Shown here in pieces: positions 1 to 6,616 of a stretch of 7,008 nt of DNA. The DNA lies in the NCBI GenBank assembly GCA_013003255.1, contig JABDJZ010000055.1:1-7008 (forward strand), written 5' to 3'. Every line of letters starts with the position of its first letter. Position 1 is the stretch's first letter. The DNA is from Rhodothermales bacterium. GTDB lineage: Bacteria; Bacteroidota; Rhodothermia; Rhodothermales; UBA10348. The position numbers were made by a program, and so were the translations under genes. A model generated the notes under the pieces. That model had not been told where the DNA came from and did no database searches. It saw nothing but the letters and a program-made list of their open reading frames with translations.

Positions 1-973
1 CAGTCAGGGCACCCCTGAAGACCCGCAGGAAGTCCATCATGAACTCCTCCGGCATCGTCTTGACGCACCCGAAGTCAATCACGCCCAGCCGTCCGCTTTC
101 CTGGAAGAGGAAGTTACCTGGATGGAAGTCGGCATGGATGGTGCGGGACCCAGACGCCACCTGCCGGTGCGAGAAGTCGAACAGCAGTTGCCCGAAGTGG
201 TCACGGGCAGCCTGGTCCGGGTCGGTGTCCAGAAACTGCTGGAGATGCAGGCCCTCCACGAAGGTCATCGTAAGCACGGTGCGCGAACTCAGCTCCGGTA
301 CCCACCGCGGGGTGACCAACTGGTCATCGGCATACTGACTGGAGAAGAACTCCATGCTCTCGCCTTCCACCCCGTAGTCCGTCTCCAGGGCCATCATGGA
401 GCGGACCTCCTCGATGTAGGGGTCGATGTTGCCCTTGACGAACCGGCGCGCCAGGCCACGGGCAATCTTCAGATCCGCCTCGATGGTTTCCCGGACATTG
501 GGATACTGGATTTTGACGGCAGCTACGCGGCCATCCTTCAAGACGGCGCGATGCACCTGACCGATGCTTGCCGCAGCCACCGCATCCGCTCCGAACTCGG
601 CATAGAGCTCGGAGACGGGCGCGCCGAGGGATTGCTGGACCAGCCTGCGGACAAGGGCCGGATTCATCGGTGGCACGCTGTACTGCGCCTGACTCATTAC
701 CTCGATGAACTCCGGCGGGATGATCCCGGGATCCATGCTCATCCCCTGCGCCATCTTCAGGGCGGTGCCTCTCAGCTTGCTGAGCTCCTTGAACAGGTCC
801 TTGGCATTTCTGTCGTGCAGGTCCCGTTTGGCCGACTCGGAGGAGCCCGAGACAGCCCTTCGTGCCGCGTACCGGGCGTAATTCGCTCCCACTTTCAATC
901 CCGCCTTCGCTGCTATGGCGGAACGCTGCAGGGGGGTGGAAGGGAAGTCCTGCGCGCGCTCTTGGTCGCTCAT
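1..973 (-). CDS. ABC1/AarF/UbiB-family atypical protein kinase (3' end outside window)
   Basis: I read 324 codons by hand from the ATG at 973; the C-terminus lies beyond the left edge. The atypical-kinase landmarks occur in order: a KxGQ-like element at residues 73-76 (here K-M-A-Q), the alanine-rich loop AAAS at 133-136 followed by IGQVH, the VxxVK-type lysine K154, the ExD pair E197/D199, the catalytic loop HADFHPGN at 280-287 and the metal-binding DFG at 300-302. Family members (UbiB, COQ8/ADCK, AarF) support isoprenoid quinone synthesis or lipid homeostasis and behave as ATPases or atypical kinases; the substrate here cannot be inferred. The usual C-terminal membrane helices would lie in the missing part. 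The start overlaps the TetR stop as ATGA and has no Shine-Dalgarno motif, so translation is probably coupled to the regulator. The first 60 or so residues are basic and probably helical. Family assignment is firm; the exact role is unknown. Confidence 0.93.
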   Translation of the reverse strand, partial: MSDQERAQDFPSTPLQRSAIAAKAGLKVGANYARYAARRAVSGSSESAKRDLHDRNAKDLFKELSKLRGTALKMAQGMSMDPGIIPPEFIEVMSQAQYSVPPMNPALVRRLVQQSLGAPVSELYAEFGADAVAAASIGQVHRAVLKDGRVAAVKIQYPNVRETIEADLKIARGLARRFVKGNIDPYIEEVRSMMALETDYGVEGESMEFFSSQYADDQLVTPRWVPELSSRTVLTMTFVEGLHLQQFLDTDPDQAARDHFGQLLFDFSHRQVASGSRTIHADFHPGNFLFQESGRLGVIDFGCVKTMPEEFMMDFLRVFRGALT

Positions 974-1656
974 GCGTTGTCCGCGGGTTCTGACTCAGGC
1001 TCATCGGAGCCCAGGAGCCAGTCAGTAAGAAATGGGATGCGGGGCAGATAGCCGGCCTCCGCCGTATAGCGGACCACGTCCACGCCGTCAGCCAGGGTAG
1101 GACTCGTCGCCAGCCCGGCGTAGAACCGGAGGACCTTGTCCAGGAGGGCGGTCGACCGCTGCCGGCCGTCGGACGTGTCCCCGCGCCAGGTGTCCAGCAG
1201 TCGAACGAAAATGTCCACCGTCGGGAAGGAGAATGGGGCGGACGTGAGGACGGCCTGGTTGAGGCCGGACACATCCGGCGCGTCCAGGACGAAACCAACG
1301 GTCTGGTCCAGTCGAGACCGGAACCCGCTTCCAAAGGCAGCCGCGTACGATCGGAAGGTGGCACGGACGAAATCCGGCCGTTCCTCCAACAGATCCAGCA
1401 TGATGAAGGCGAAGGCACCTGCGCGTTCCTCGGCGGAGGGCGGGGCCAGACTCTCAACGGTTTCCCGACAGCGATCCACGAGGTCCACGTAGTACCGCGT
1501 CACCAACTGGTCCACGGTACCAAACTCATCGCAGAGGGCTTCCTCGGAAACGCCGGTCGCTTCGGCAAGGTTGGCAAAGCTCACGAATCTGCCGTGCTCG
1601 GCGTAAAGGTCTGCCGCCGTCTCCAGAACGCCTCGTATACTGAAAGTGTCTTCCAT
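970..1656 (-). CDS. TetR/AcrR-family transcriptional regulator
   Basis: A 228-residue protein starting at the ATG at 1656. The N-terminus fits a TetR DNA-binding domain: a first helix with VLETAADLYAEHG (10-22), then a helix-turn-helix with LAEATGVSEEAL (30-41) and the helix-4 segment running into QLVTRYY (50-56). The usual LYxHF signature is changed to LCDEF at 41-45. The rest is the ligand-binding/dimerisation domain, with a run of hydrophobic helices and an acidic tail. Length is normal for the family. The frame stays open upstream to 1998, but that would bury the divergent gene's start and add a low-complexity Arg/Ser leader; the TetR homology begins just after the ATG at 1656, so I use that start. 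It forms an operon with the downstream ABC1 kinase (ATGA overlap). A perfect inverted repeat lies 1 bp upstream of the start codon, which suggests autorepression. The ligand is unknown. Confidence 0.88.
   Translation of the reverse strand: MEDTFSIRGVLETAADLYAEHGRFVSFANLAEATGVSEEALCDEFGTVDQLVTRYYVDLVDRCRETVESLAPPSAEERAGAFAFIMLDLLEERPDFVRATFRSYAAAFGSGFRSRLDQTVGFVLDAPDVSGLNQAVLTSAPFSFPTVDIFVRLLDTWRGDTSDGRQRSTALLDKVLRFYAGLATSPTLADGVDVVRYTAEAGYLPRIPFLTDWLLGSDEPESEPADNA
1636..1641 (+). promoter_or_regulatory. Possible -10 element (TATACT) for the divergent plus-strand gene
   Basis: TATACT is an AT-rich island in very GC-rich DNA and differs from the sigma-70 -10 consensus at one base. It lies inside the first codons of the minus-strand TetR gene and points toward the gene starting at 1754, giving a leader of roughly 105 nt. 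No good -35 hexamer is visible about 17 bp upstream, and it does not fit the Bacteroidota TAnnTTTG -7 consensus. If real, the inverted repeat at 1658-1679 would lie just downstream of the transcription start, where a bound regulator could block elongation. Confidence 0.22.
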
Positions 1657-1657
1657 C

Positions 1658-1679
1658 GCGTTCTTGAACGTGAGAACGC
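1658..1679. promoter_or_regulatory. Candidate TetR operator (perfect inverted repeat)
   Basis: GCGTTCT, 8 bp, then AGAACGC: two perfect 7-bp arms in a 22-bp element. A nested GTTC-TT-GAAC sits inside the left half (1660-1669). It lies directly upstream of the TetR ATG (1656) and within the gap shared with the divergent outer-membrane gene. The size and position fit TetR-family operators, which are often about 15-25 bp palindromes overlapping the regulator's own promoter. Binding here could repress both directions. The assignment rests on symmetry and position only. Confidence 0.5.
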
Positions 1680-1707
1680 CCCGAGAGTTACTTCGGCGTC
1701 GACGAGA

Positions 1708-1721
1708 GGCGCTACGGCGCC
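1708..1721 (+). promoter_or_regulatory. Leader hairpin with cUACGg tetraloop
   Basis: GGCGC, TACG, GCGCC: a perfect 5-bp GC stem closed by C-G around UACG. In plus-strand RNA this is a UNCG-type tetraloop with its preferred closing pair, one of the most stable small RNA hairpins known. It lies 32 nt upstream of the GTG start of the outer-membrane gene. The minus-strand transcript would have loop CGUA, which is not a UNCG loop, so any role is specific to the plus strand. It may protect the 5' end or shape the leader. No U-tract follows, so it is not a standard terminator. Confidence 0.35.
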
Positions 1722-1753
1722 CCGGGAAGCTGAACAACCAGGTCCACCACCGA

Positions 1754-4099
1754 GTGAATTCACGGAAGGTCACGCGCGTCCTCCTGCTGTTCCTGGCAGG
1801 ATTCGCACTCCAGGCAGGTCCCTCTGCCTGGGCGCAGGGCGTCGTTCGGGGCACCGTAACGGACTCCGATTCGGGCCTGCCGCTGATCGGCGCGACCATC
1901 CAGCTGGAGGGCACGCTGGAAGGGACGGTGACCAACACGGACGGCCGATTCTCGCTTCCCGTGACTGCCTTTCCATCCACACTGCGGGTCAGGCACATAG
2001 GCTACCGCTCCAGGTCCGTTTTTCTGCAGCGTGCGCCGCGTTCGGATGTGTCCATTCAGTTGGACCCGGACCCGGTCCAGCTTGGCGAACTCGTGGTCTC
2101 AGGCGAGGACCCGGGAGTGGGAATCATGCGTCAGGTGCTGGAGGCCAAGGCAGCATGGCGGGATTCGGTATCCACCTCCTACGCCGAGGTGTACACCCGC
2201 TTCATGCTCTACAGGGAGTTCGACCTGGTACAGGTGGAGGAGAGCATTGGCTCGTCCTGGTGGAAGGCGCGGGATAGCGTGAGGGAGGTAGTCAGGGCTA
2301 GACGCCTCAAGCCGGACCGCAGGGAGCGATTCCTGTACCAGCGCCCGCTGCCCGTCCCGAATTTCTATGACGATGACGTGGTTCTGGAGGGCACCAGCTT
2401 CCGCTCACCCCTGCACCCGCAGGCACTTTCGGCCTATGTGTTTCGGCTGACCGAACAGCGGTCCCGGGACGGCCGTGTGATCCACGACATCGCGTTCTCG
2501 CCTTCCTCGGTTTCGATGGCCGGCTTCGTAGGGACACTGGCTGTGGAGGACAGCACGTTCGATGTCCTGTCCATCACCGCCCGCCCCACTGTGGACAGGA
2601 TAGGACCGCCGCCTGTCCTGGAGCGCACCGTGCGCATGGAGCAGCGCTTTGTGCGCAGGGGAGGTGCCATGCTGCCGCTGTTCTTCGCCGCCGAGGGGTG
2701 GGTGCGATTCGGCCGCGCCGGGGTTGATTACCCCAGGGCTCGGTACCGCCAGGTTTCGGGACTCTCGCTGCACGCCACGGAGGTGCCGCCACAGGATTCG
2801 CTCTTTGCCAGCACCCGTATCCAACGCGATGACCCGGCCGTTGAGGCCGGCGCCTGGCTCTTCGACTGGAATCCCGGGATGATCCCGCTTTCCGAGGAGG
2901 AGGCGGAAGACATTCGCACCATGCGTGAGGATCGGAGCGTCGCCGCCTTCTTCCGACCCGAAGGCATGCTGGCCCAGTACGCCGCCATCCCGGTGTCAGA
3001 GATCCGCCAGCTTCCTCCGGAGATCGGGGTGCCGGACCCGGAGTGGTTGAAGCCGTGGGTCTGGTTCAATCGCGTGGACGGATGGCACATTGGACTGCGG
3101 CCGCTGATTCCGCTGACGCGTTCTGTCACCTTTCGGCCGGCTTTGGCATTCGATGAGGCCCCGGACCGCTTCTCATGGAGCAACACGCTGGAATGGGCGC
3201 CTCCGGGGCGGTTGAGTGCCAACGCCGGGGTGGAGCGGGTGTCGGCCATTTCCGGGGTCGGTTCGCGGTATGACCGTTTTCTTGCAGGGCTGGCTACGTA
3301 TGCCGGGTACGATGACTACTTCGATTACTATGACCGGGCGCGCCGATGGGGAACGCTCGGCGTACGTCTGGGCGGTGTGACGCTTGAGGCGGGCGCCTCC
3401 CACGAAGAACACCGGTCCCTGTCAAAGGAAGATGACTATGAGGGGTGGCTGCGGAAGAACGTCCAGCGCGAGAATCCGCCCATCGATGAGGGCACTCTGG
3501 CCGCGGCCACCGTGCGCCTGCGCGCCGGCGACGTGGAAATGAAGCGTCCGGGCCTTTCCGCCTACGCAGACCTTGTCGCTGAGGGCGCCCAGCGTGATCT
3601 GGCGGGCTCCGATTTTGGATTCGGGCGATGGCAGGGGGCGGTTTCTGTCCGCATTCCGACGCTGATGAGACGGCGCGCAATTCCGGCGTTCCTGCGATTG
3701 GACGTCGTGGCCGGCGGCGGGAGCGAGGGCGTGCCAGTGCAGCGTCGCGGCGTGCTGGATGTGGCCACGGGGCCCGTGGCCCAGGCGGTGGCGTTCCGGA
3801 GCCGGCGGGATGCCCGCGTGGTGGCCCGCCGCTGGCTGGCCGTCTTCTGGGAGCACGATTTTGGCTCTGCCCTCGCCGAACGAATGGGCTTCGGGGAGAC
3901 CAACCTGGGGATCGTGGTCTTCGGCGCCCACGGGACGGCCTGGCACGGCGAGACCACAAGGCGGGACGAGGTCGGCCTGGCCTGGTCGAAACCGTTCAAC
4001 CTGCCGTTCAGGATCAACCTGGCCAGCCGGCTGAATACGTTCGAACCCCTGGTGACCGTGGAGTATTACGGCCTCGTGGGCAAGCTGTTTGGGCGGTAG
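1754..4099 (+). CDS. Outer-membrane protein: carboxypeptidase-like regulatory domain plus DUF5686-like region and C-terminal beta-barrel
   Basis: A 781-residue protein from the GTG at 1754. This start gives a clean signal peptide: basic MNSRKVTR, hydrophobic core at 9-19, and cleavage after AWA at residue 27. Residues 29-115 form a CarboxypepD_reg-like beta-sandwich (VRGTVTDSDSGLPLIGATI, then TNTDGRFSLPV), a Bacteroidota hallmark that usually precedes outer-membrane proteins. Residues 116-400 resemble DUF5686, with the GIMRQVLEAK helix, an EESIGSSWW segment and VREVV. From about 430 to the end, alternating polar/aromatic strands (VWFNRVDGWHIGL; VTVEYYGLVGKLFGR at the C-terminus) suggest an outer-membrane beta-barrel. 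Function is unknown for the family; a transport or surface-assembly role is plausible. The frame is open upstream to a GTG at 1646, but that adds an Arg-rich leader ahead of the signal peptide. No Shine-Dalgarno motif is visible. It diverges from the TetR/ABC1 operon and may share its operator. Confidence 0.85.
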   Translation: MNSRKVTRVLLLFLAGFALQAGPSAWAQGVVRGTVTDSDSGLPLIGATIQLEGTLEGTVTNTDGRFSLPVTAFPSTLRVRHIGYRSRSVFLQRAPRSDVSIQLDPDPVQLGELVVSGEDPGVGIMRQVLEAKAAWRDSVSTSYAEVYTRFMLYREFDLVQVEESIGSSWWKARDSVREVVRARRLKPDRRERFLYQRPLPVPNFYDDDVVLEGTSFRSPLHPQALSAYVFRLTEQRSRDGRVIHDIAFSPSSVSMAGFVGTLAVEDSTFDVLSITARPTVDRIGPPPVLERTVRMEQRFVRRGGAMLPLFFAAEGWVRFGRAGVDYPRARYRQVSGLSLHATEVPPQDSLFASTRIQRDDPAVEAGAWLFDWNPGMIPLSEEEAEDIRTMREDRSVAAFFRPEGMLAQYAAIPVSEIRQLPPEIGVPDPEWLKPWVWFNRVDGWHIGLRPLIPLTRSVTFRPALAFDEAPDRFSWSNTLEWAPPGRLSANAGVERVSAISGVGSRYDRFLAGLATYAGYDDYFDYYDRARRWGTLGVRLGGVTLEAGASHEEHRSLSKEDDYEGWLRKNVQRENPPIDEGTLAAATVRLRAGDVEMKRPGLSAYADLVAEGAQRDLAGSDFGFGRWQGAVSVRIPTLMRRRAIPAFLRLDVVAGGGSEGVPVQRRGVLDVATGPVAQAVAFRSRRDARVVARRWLAVFWEHDFGSALAERMGFGETNLGIVVFGAHGTAWHGETTRRDEVGLAWSKPFNLPFRINLASRLNTFEPLVTVEYYGLVGKLFGR

Positions 4100-4171
4100 G
4101 TCGGCTGCGCCGCGGCCCGCCGGCGCGACGGCGATCTGTCCATCCCACCTACGCGCCGATCTTGGGGCGGC
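4100..4171. terminator. Convergent intergenic stem-loop, possible bidirectional terminator
   Basis: The 72-bp gap between the convergent genes holds GCGCCG (4107-4112), an 8-nt loop and CGGCGC (4121-4126), with an outer GTC/GAC pair (4100-4102 with 4127-4129) across a bulge. An alternative 7-bp stem pairs CGGCGCG (4121-4127) with CGCGCCG (4152-4158). Either could slow polymerase in both directions. Neither is followed by a T-run on either strand, so it is not a classic intrinsic terminator. Confidence 0.3.
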
Positions 4172-6490
4172 CTACGTGTCGATGTTGCGCTTGCGCACCA
4201 TGTAAAGTCCCTCGCGCCGGCTGGTCACCACCAGCGTTCCCGAACCGAAGTACGGGTAGCTGCTCCAGGTGCCGTTAAAGCCCGCGTTGTCATTGCCGTA
4301 GGGCGTAGTGTCAAAGAACCCCACCTCCACCGGATTCTCCGGGTCCGAAATGTCCACGATCCGCAGGCCGCTGGCGTTGTTGGTCTGGTACATCAGGTTG
4401 CCGTCCACATACAGGTTGTGGTCGGTCGCATTGGTGGGGCCAAAGAACTCGCCGATCATCTGCGGGTCATCGAGGTCGGTCATGTCCCAGATCATGGTCC
4501 GCGTCCGGTCAGTCAGGCCTGAGAGCTCATCGCCTTCATCATTCTGGTAGAAGTACCGGTGGTCATCGGTGAACCAGCCCTGGTGCACATAGGCAAAGTT
4601 GGGGTAGGTGGCCTGTGACATCGGGATGGGATTGTCCTTGTCGGACACATCTGAGACCGAGAGGGCTGCGCCGTTGGAGGAAACGCAGATCTCCTTGCTA
4701 CGATGCTCGGCATCCGGACCCGAGTAGGTGATGCACTGCGCATCGTGCGTGGCGCCGCCTCCACTGTTGTTCGTCCCTGTGTGGGTGAAACAGCCAACGA
4801 ACTGGGGGTTGGCCGGCTCACGGATGTCAATCATGTGGAGCCCGCCCCCGCAGGTCTCGCCGCCCGAGCTGTTGCCCACCGTGTAGGCGTACCCGGTCTC
4901 CTCATTGATCACGATGTTGTGAGCCGAGGCAATGCCATCGTAGAAGGCCGTGGGCTCAAACTGAACCGGCGTGTCCTGGAGGTCTCGCAATTGCCGCAGG
5001 TCCAGGACCTGCATGCCGTGGGCGCCGGCCCCATCAGCCACGATGAACGCGTGGTCCCGGTACACCTTGATGTCGCGCCAGGTTGACCCCGGAGACCCCT
5101 CGGTGCGGGGTAGCGTGCCCAGGTAGACAGGACCGGTAGCGTTGGAGACATCCACCACGGCCATGGCTTCCATGTGACCTACCAGCGCGTACTCCTTGCC
5201 GGTCTCGGGATCGGTCCAGCCCCAGATGTCATTCAGGCGGACACCACGTGCAATCTCCATGTCCGTGTTCGGGAGGAATGCCAAGAGGTCCACGCCGTCA
5301 CAGCGATACGTGTCTGCCTTTCCTTCCCGGCATTCGACTTCCTGCCCAGCCACGGCCGGCGGCTGCACGGGCTCGTCATAGACAACCGCTTCGGTCTCCC
5401 AGCCGGCCTCCGTCGTGCGGTACACGAAGGCCGTGCCTTCGCCATAGGCGTCTCCTGCAGCGCCAACTACCAGCAGGTCTCCTGCCACGTCAAAACCACC
5501 GCCGAATGAGGCGCGAGCGGTCAGGCCAGCCTCGGCCAGTATGTCCAGGGACCCGTCAGCACCGCGGTGATGCAGTGCGCCGCCGCCCGGAGCACCGGGA
5601 GCCGCAATCCAAAGGTCGGAGCCGTCAAACTGAATCTGTCCACCAAACTGGGCTCTCCGTGCATACTCCTCCGGAGCATCCAGGCGCGGCCCTGCCACCC
5701 AATTGTCCGCGGTCCACGTGAACTGATGGACCGTTCCGGATCCGTCGCGACCGGCATCGCCAATGGCCAGTCGGTCACCCGAGAGCGCCAAAGACCCGGC
5801 GAACCGGCCAGTCGCGTCATCGTCTGCTTCAATCAGGCTGTGGGCGTCAAAACGGACACCGTTCCAGCGGAGGACCTGTACCACCTCCGGAGATCCCACG
5901 GCAACCCGGTCTCCATCCACGGCCAGAGCCTGACCGAATCCGGTAGGTCCGGACTGCTCTGCCACCGCTACCCAGTCACCGGCATTCTCCACGAAGGCAT
6001 CCACCCGGCTGTGCGTTGCAGAGCCGACCACCACCACGTCGCCGATCATGGCGACTGCTCCGCCGAAGTTATTCCCAAGGCCTGCTACGGGCGCCGTGAG
6101 TTCCGCGACTTGCCTGTAGGCGCCCTGGTCGGAGGAGAACATGTACACCGCCCCCTGCCCATCCCGAGCTGCGGGCGCGGCCACGGCAAGCAGGTTGCCG
6201 TTGGCGGCGATGCGGACTCCGAATCGGTCACCGACCACGCCGTCAGCAGCCATCAGGGTCTGGGTGATCTCCCAGGAATCGCCCTGTCGCTGCACCACGT
6301 GCACCTGGCCGGGATCCCGGAATCCGGAGGGCTCGGAGACGAAGGCCATGTCGCCGTGGATCAGGACGTCTCCGCCGAAGGCGGCAAATGCGGATGCCTC
6401 CGCGGCGGCGCTTGAGCCAGCCTCGCGGGAAGAGGCGTTGGCCGTCAGCGCAACGGCAAAGGACAGGGTCAGGATCGGGAGAAAGCGCAT
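4172..6490 (-). CDS. Secreted choice-of-anchor B family protein with N-terminal FG-GAP propeller
   Basis: A 772-residue protein from the ATG at 6490. It begins with a signal peptide (MR, hydrophobic core 3-16, cleavage near ANA at 17-19). Residues 38-360 hold seven FG-GAP_2-type repeats, with FG-like motifs starting at 38, 90, 142, 185, 230, 282 and 329, each followed by a GD turn and a hydrophobic AVGxP-like strand. Residues 384-772 match the choice-of-anchor B domain: a Cys pair (387, 397), VDLLAFLP, NDIWGWTDPETG, then LVIVD-type blades such as LRIVDISDPENP (709-720). All six cysteines (387, 397, 547, 567, 586, 602) lie in this half, suggesting disulfides in an exported protein. Family members normally carry a variable C-terminal anchor; this one stops just after the last blade. 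The frame is open to an ATG at 6679, but that leader precedes the signal peptide and overlaps the opposite gene. Substrate or partner unknown. Confidence 0.9.
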   Translation of the reverse strand: MRFLPILTLSFAVALTANASSREAGSSAAAEASAFAAFGGDVLIHGDMAFVSEPSGFRDPGQVHVVQRQGDSWEITQTLMAADGVVGDRFGVRIAANGNLLAVAAPAARDGQGAVYMFSSDQGAYRQVAELTAPVAGLGNNFGGAVAMIGDVVVVGSATHSRVDAFVENAGDWVAVAEQSGPTGFGQALAVDGDRVAVGSPEVVQVLRWNGVRFDAHSLIEADDDATGRFAGSLALSGDRLAIGDAGRDGSGTVHQFTWTADNWVAGPRLDAPEEYARRAQFGGQIQFDGSDLWIAAPGAPGGGALHHRGADGSLDILAEAGLTARASFGGGFDVAGDLLVVGAAGDAYGEGTAFVYRTTEAGWETEAVVYDEPVQPPAVAGQEVECREGKADTYRCDGVDLLAFLPNTDMEIARGVRLNDIWGWTDPETGKEYALVGHMEAMAVVDVSNATGPVYLGTLPRTEGSPGSTWRDIKVYRDHAFIVADGAGAHGMQVLDLRQLRDLQDTPVQFEPTAFYDGIASAHNIVINEETGYAYTVGNSSGGETCGGGLHMIDIREPANPQFVGCFTHTGTNNSGGGATHDAQCITYSGPDAEHRSKEICVSSNGAALSVSDVSDKDNPIPMSQATYPNFAYVHQGWFTDDHRYFYQNDEGDELSGLTDRTRTMIWDMTDLDDPQMIGEFFGPTNATDHNLYVDGNLMYQTNNASGLRIVDISDPENPVEVGFFDTTPYGNDNAGFNGTWSSYPYFGSGTLVVTSRREGLYMVRKRNIDT
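4175..5341 (-). other. Choice-of-anchor B / LVIVD domain (second propeller)
   Basis: Encodes residues 384-772. Blades can be aligned on an inner-strand position at N420, R472, H524, H582, H636, H691 and about T741/W742, spaced 50-58 residues apart, which gives seven blades. All six cysteines of the protein are here. LVIVD-like outer strands appear as AVVDVSN, MQVLDLR, HMIDIREP, LSVSDVSD, MIWDMTD and LRIVDISD. The blade count comes from hand alignment. Confidence 0.7.
5411..6379 (-). other. Seven-repeat FG-GAP_2 domain (first propeller)
   Basis: Encodes residues 38-360 of the choice-of-anchor B protein. Seven repeats are 43-52 residues apart, each with an FG(G/Q/V)-type start, a GD or GN turn and a strand ending in AP, SP or AA. 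The count matches a complete seven-bladed propeller. The acidic DxDxDG calcium loops of integrin-type FG-GAP repeats are not evident, which fits the FG-GAP_2 (PF14312) type. No cysteines occur here. Confidence 0.75.
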
Positions 6491-6616
6491 GGTGGGAGTC
6501 GGGAAATTGGATGCGTCCGACGCGCGAGGCCCCCGCCGGGATCCGGGGGAGGCCCAGCGCAGGATCCCTCGGGCCCCGTACGCATATGCGCCGGCCCCAG
6601 AACCCCACCGACTGCC
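6491..6616. promoter_or_regulatory. Divergent promoter region with several palindromes
   Basis: This 126-bp gap separates the divergent propeller and hydrolase genes. It contains GCGTCCGACGC (6513-6523), GGGATCC with GGATCCC 17 bp later (6538-6568) and the perfect 10-bp palindrome CGCATATGCG (6581-6590). These could be regulator sites, but short palindromes also arise by chance in GC-rich DNA. I found no convincing -10/-35 pair, no Bacteroidota TAnnTTTG element and no Shine-Dalgarno motif for either gene. Confidence 0.35.

Noticed and set aside
122..1051. Long plus-strand open frame of 309 codons opposite the ABC1 kinase
   Set aside because: It is antisense to a gene with a full set of ABC1 kinase motifs, and its translation shows no recognisable domain; long antisense frames are expected in GC-rich DNA.
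324..1457. Minus-strand open frame of 377 codons in another frame across the TetR and kinase genes
   Set aside because: Arg/Pro/Ser-rich composition with no domain, and it spans two well-supported genes in a different frame.
1646..1753. Upstream GTG start for the outer-membrane gene
   Set aside because: It adds 36 Arg-rich residues before a clean signal peptide and overlaps the TetR start codon and the candidate operator.
1657..1998. Upstream extension of the TetR frame to 1998
   Set aside because: It would overlap the divergent gene's signal peptide region, its sequence is low-complexity, and the TetR domain begins just after the ATG at 1656.
3628..4278. Plus-strand frame of 216 codons crossing the end of the outer-membrane gene
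   Set aside because: Out of frame with the real gene, Arg/Gly/Pro-rich, and overlaps the end of the convergent gene.
5567..6415. Plus-strand open frame of 282 codons opposite the FG-GAP region
   Set aside because: Antisense to the regular FG-GAP repeats; its apparent periodicity is a shadow of the repeats, and no domain is recognised.
6491..6616. LexA-type site upstream of the YdjM-family gene
   Set aside because: Considered because E. coli YdjM is LexA-controlled, but no CTGT-N8-ACAG-like element is present, and LexA sites in this lineage may differ.
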